Origin: Azoarcus sp.
GTDB lineage: Bacteria; Pseudomonadota; Gammaproteobacteria; Burkholderiales; Rhodocyclaceae
NCBI GenBank assembly: GCA_031272995.1
Contig: JAISSY010000182.1
Span: 1-32,352 of the forward strand
Reading direction: 5' to 3'
Length of the DNA: 32,352 nucleotides
Part shown: positions 31,019 to 32,352 of the stretch, piece by piece
How positions within the stretch are numbered: the stretch's first letter is position 1
Layout: every line of letters begins with the position of its first letter
Translations under genes and position numbers: made by a program
Notes under the pieces: model-generated
What the model saw: the letters and a program-made list of their open reading frames with translations, nothing else
Databases searched by the model: none
What the model was told of the DNA's origin: nothing

Positions 31019-31610
31019 TTTGCCCGCCTTCCGCGCTGACAGCACGTGCCATCCATGTGGGCATGGACGCTCGCACCGCTTGCATGGATTTCCATTCCTC
31101 GGCGGACAATTTCGCGCGCAGTTGCCGCAGCGCGGCGGGGCCGTGTTCGGGACCCAACCATGCCAGCGCCCGGATGGCGCGACCCGCCGGGCGCTGGCCG
31201 AGCAGCAGTTGCACCTTGTTGCCGTGGCGAAGTTCGACGTTCCGATTGCCCAACCTGAGCGTGCGCGAACGTCCGGAGGTGATGAACACTTCGCGCGTCG
31301 GCACCTGCGTGGACAATCCCAGAGCGTTGGCCTCCGCCGCGCCGTTGGCGACGATGGCTTCGCCGGTGGCCGCCTCGATGGCCGCGACGACGGTTTCCGT
31401 TGCCGGCGGACGCGCGCCGAAACGCCCGACGACCGGGGCGGCGTAAAGCCCGCGTCCGACGCGCAACAACGCGCCTTCGCCCACCAGCCGTGTAAAGGTT
31501 TGGTCGACGGCGGCGCGCGAGGCGAGATGGAGAAATTCCTTGGGCAAGAGCAAACCGCCTTCAGGCAAGGCTTGCGCGGCGGACAGGATGGCTTGGGCAA
31601 GGCGACTCAT
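31011..31610 (-). CDS. AbiEi-type antitoxin / transcriptional repressor
   Basis: The 199-residue protein starts MSRLAQAILSAAQALPEGGL. Its N-terminal winged-helix part (HLASRAAVDQTFTRLVGEGA, then LLRVGRGLYAAPVVGRFGA) is that of AbiEi antitoxins, which autoregulate by binding inverted repeats. Its C-terminal part (EVFITSGRSRTLRLGNRNVE, then LGPEHGPAALRQLRAKLSAE) fits the second domain of the family. The ATG at 31610 is preferred; the track start at 31673 lies upstream of the operator. The operator palindrome begins 20 bases upstream of the start, and a TATAAT box lies inside it. It precedes and overlaps the toxin gene. Confidence 0.87.
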   Translation of the reverse strand: MSRLAQAILSAAQALPEGGLLLPKEFLHLASRAAVDQTFTRLVGEGALLRVGRGLYAAPVVGRFGARPPATETVVAAIEAATGEAIVANGAAEANALGLSTQVPTREVFITSGRSRTLRLGNRNVELRHGNKVQLLLGQRPAGRAIRALAWLGPEHGPAALRQLRAKLSAEEWKSMQAVRASMPTWMARAVSAEGGQIG

Positions 31611-31629
31611 GATCGTGCGGCGGAAATAT

Positions 31630-31659
31630 TTGTCAGAATTATAATCTATTTTCTGACAA
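31630..31659 (-). promoter_or_regulatory. Operator/promoter of the AbiE operon
   Basis: Perfect 9-bp inverted arms, TTGTCAGAA and TTCTGACAA, with 12 bases between. The centre contains TATAAT on the minus strand (31638-31643), so a repressor bound to the arms would block the -10 region. AbiEi of other systems binds such repeats to repress its own operon. Confidence 0.75.
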
Positions 31660-31974
31660 TTGCACATCATCAAAATTGGGCTAGCGGCATCTGACCACCC
31701 CCGTTTCGATTTGCTTTTACCCGGGGAAACCCGAAAATAAAAAAGCCGGAAAACCTCGCTATGCTTGGCTTTCCGGCTTTTATGACATTCGAATGGTGGA
31801 CCGAAAGGGGATAGAAGAAAGCCGCGTAACCCGCATGGTTGCGTGCTTTCAAGATTTCATTTTTTTGATATGCCCCCAAAAATGCCCCCAACCGTGAAGC
31901 GTTGCCGGTTCGCTACAAACTTTCCAATATTCCGTCTTTCCTCGCGCGCGCGCGCGTTTACGTGTCTGAGTTGG
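31660..31974. other. Gene-free stretch right of AbiE
   Basis: No supported gene. It contains a hairpin terminator (31741-31781), the tandem ATGCCCCCAAA / ATGCCCCCAAC (31869-31890) and a CGCGCGCGCGCG run near 31942-31953. The short plus- and minus-strand frames here do not look coding. The TGCCCCCA repeats resemble sequences I associate with genomic-island or integrase-side ends; no tRNA or integrase could be identified. Confidence 0.4.
31741..31781 (-). terminator. Terminator hairpin between the right-end genes and AbiE
   Basis: A 12-bp stem, AAAAGCCGGAAA / TTTCCGGCTTTT, with three further pairs after a mismatch, carries T-runs on both strands. On the minus strand it is followed by TTTTTTATTTT and would end transcripts coming from the genes at 31975-32352. 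Confidence 0.8.
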
Positions 31975-32193
31975 TTACTTTCCTGCGTGGGCGCGTGCTA
32001 CCAAGGCCATGAACTTATCGCGTGATATGGGTATGCCGTTGCGCACGAGTTTATCTATATCAACCCAACGCGGCGGGTTAGTATCCCAGCGTCTACATCC
32101 AGACGTAGCACTGAACGACAATGGTATGTCGTTACCCTCAAGGTCGAAGAACCTCGTAGACTCGTCGAATTCCGGCAATGATGGTGCGGTCAT
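31975..32193 (-). CDS. Small unknown protein
   Basis: I do not recognise this 72-residue protein. It is soluble, with Trp-containing GCRRWDTNPPRWVDIDKLVR and SRDKFMALVARAHAG. The track start at 32214 has no ribosome site. The ATG at 32193 has GGAGGT eight bases upstream (32201-32206 on the plus strand), so I use that. It follows an unknown partial gene by 39 bases and is transcribed with it. It may be of phage or island origin, which is an inference from its location next to AbiE. Confidence 0.55.
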   Translation of the reverse strand: MTAPSLPEFDESTRFFDLEGNDIPLSFSATSGCRRWDTNPPRWVDIDKLVRNGIPISRDKFMALVARAHAGK

Positions 32194-32232
32194 AGGTGAC
32201 ACCTCCAGTTCCATTGTAGGCCAGAGACGGAA

Positions 32233-32352
32233 TCATTTTGCCGCCTTGGTTGCTTCTCTCAGGGTTTCCGCCCTCGTTGCGCCGTCTTGCTGGCAGGCTG
32301 CCAGCGTCAGCGCGATGGTTTCGGGGTCTTGCTCGCCGATGCTCGCCAGCCA
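32233..32352 (-). CDS. Unknown gene, C-terminal fragment cut by window edge
   Basis: The frame is open from the right edge and stops at 32233-32235 (TGA), giving 39 codons: WLASIGEQDPETIALTLAAC and then QQDGATRAETLREATKAAK. The helical, Ala/Glu/Thr-rich sequence and codon use look coding. Its start lies outside the window and its function is unknown. It is too short for the ORF track because it lacks a start. Confidence 0.45.
   Translation of the reverse strand, partial: WLASIGEQDPETIALTLAACQQDGATRAETLREATKAAK

Noticed and set aside
31795-31870. Possible tRNA or tRNA fragment at the right end (TCGGTCCACCA on the minus strand)
   Set aside because: No T-arm pairing, no TTCRA loop and no cloverleaf could be built.
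1-32352. CRISPR arrays, rRNA genes, insertion sequences and transposases
   Set aside because: I saw no regularly spaced repeats, rRNA signatures or transposase motifs anywhere in the window.

Overview
The window looks like chromosome of a high-GC betaproteobacterium, most likely Rhodocyclales or close to it. The reasons are the infB-rbfA-truB / rpsO-pnp order, betaproteobacterial-type flagellar genes (two short flagellins, flaG, fliD, fliS), two PEP-CTERM proteins with sigma-54-type promoters, and GC-rich third codon positions. The taxon is inferred; no rRNA gene is present.

Left part (1-7.2 kb) is housekeeping: the 3' end of infB, then rbfA and truB; a two-gene minus-strand lipoprotein operon (Sel1-repeat protein and CsgG-like protein) whose intrinsic terminator appears to lie inside the truB coding sequence; rpsO and pnp (TTG start); tRNA-Asn(GUU) with its own sigma-70-type promoter and terminator; and an epd/gap-type dehydrogenase.

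The middle (7.2-10.1 kb) carries two PEP-CTERM exosortase substrates on the minus strand. Each has a near-identical -24/-12 promoter and a similar A-tract motif about 83-86 bp upstream. An orphan BrnA-type antitoxin and a HigA-like protein that lacks its HTH half follow.

From 10.1 to 14.9 kb is a minus-strand flagellar filament cluster: two flagellins, flaG, fliD, fliS, a FliT-like chaperone and a small unknown gene. A large imperfect palindromic repeat lies between the flagellins.

From 15.1 to 29.9 kb, on the plus strand, is a probable flagellin glycosylation island. It begins with an 800-residue TPR-GT41 (SPINDLY/OGT-type) transferase divergent from the flagellins. A HigBA toxin-antitoxin pair interrupts it. 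A tightly packed run follows: methyltransferase-TPR fusion, DegT-type aminotransferase (VioA-like), methyltransferase with an added N-terminal domain, WbqC-like protein, a minimal DegT-like protein, a sulfotransferase, an APS kinase, a GT2-TPR-GT41-like three-module protein, and two tandem paralogous glycosyltransferases. The pairing of APS kinase with a sulfotransferase suggests that the surface glycan, possibly on flagellin, is sulfated as well as methylated and aminated. This is the most interesting hypothesis in the window. Two other notable features are a ~100-bp leader duplicated in front of the first two genes of the run, and a TPR block shared by the methyltransferase fusion and the three-module glycosyltransferase.

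The right end (30-32.35 kb) holds an AbiEi/AbiEii type IV toxin-antitoxin operon with a clear inverted-repeat operator, a gene-free stretch with a terminator, and two unrecognised minus-strand genes, the last cut by the window edge.
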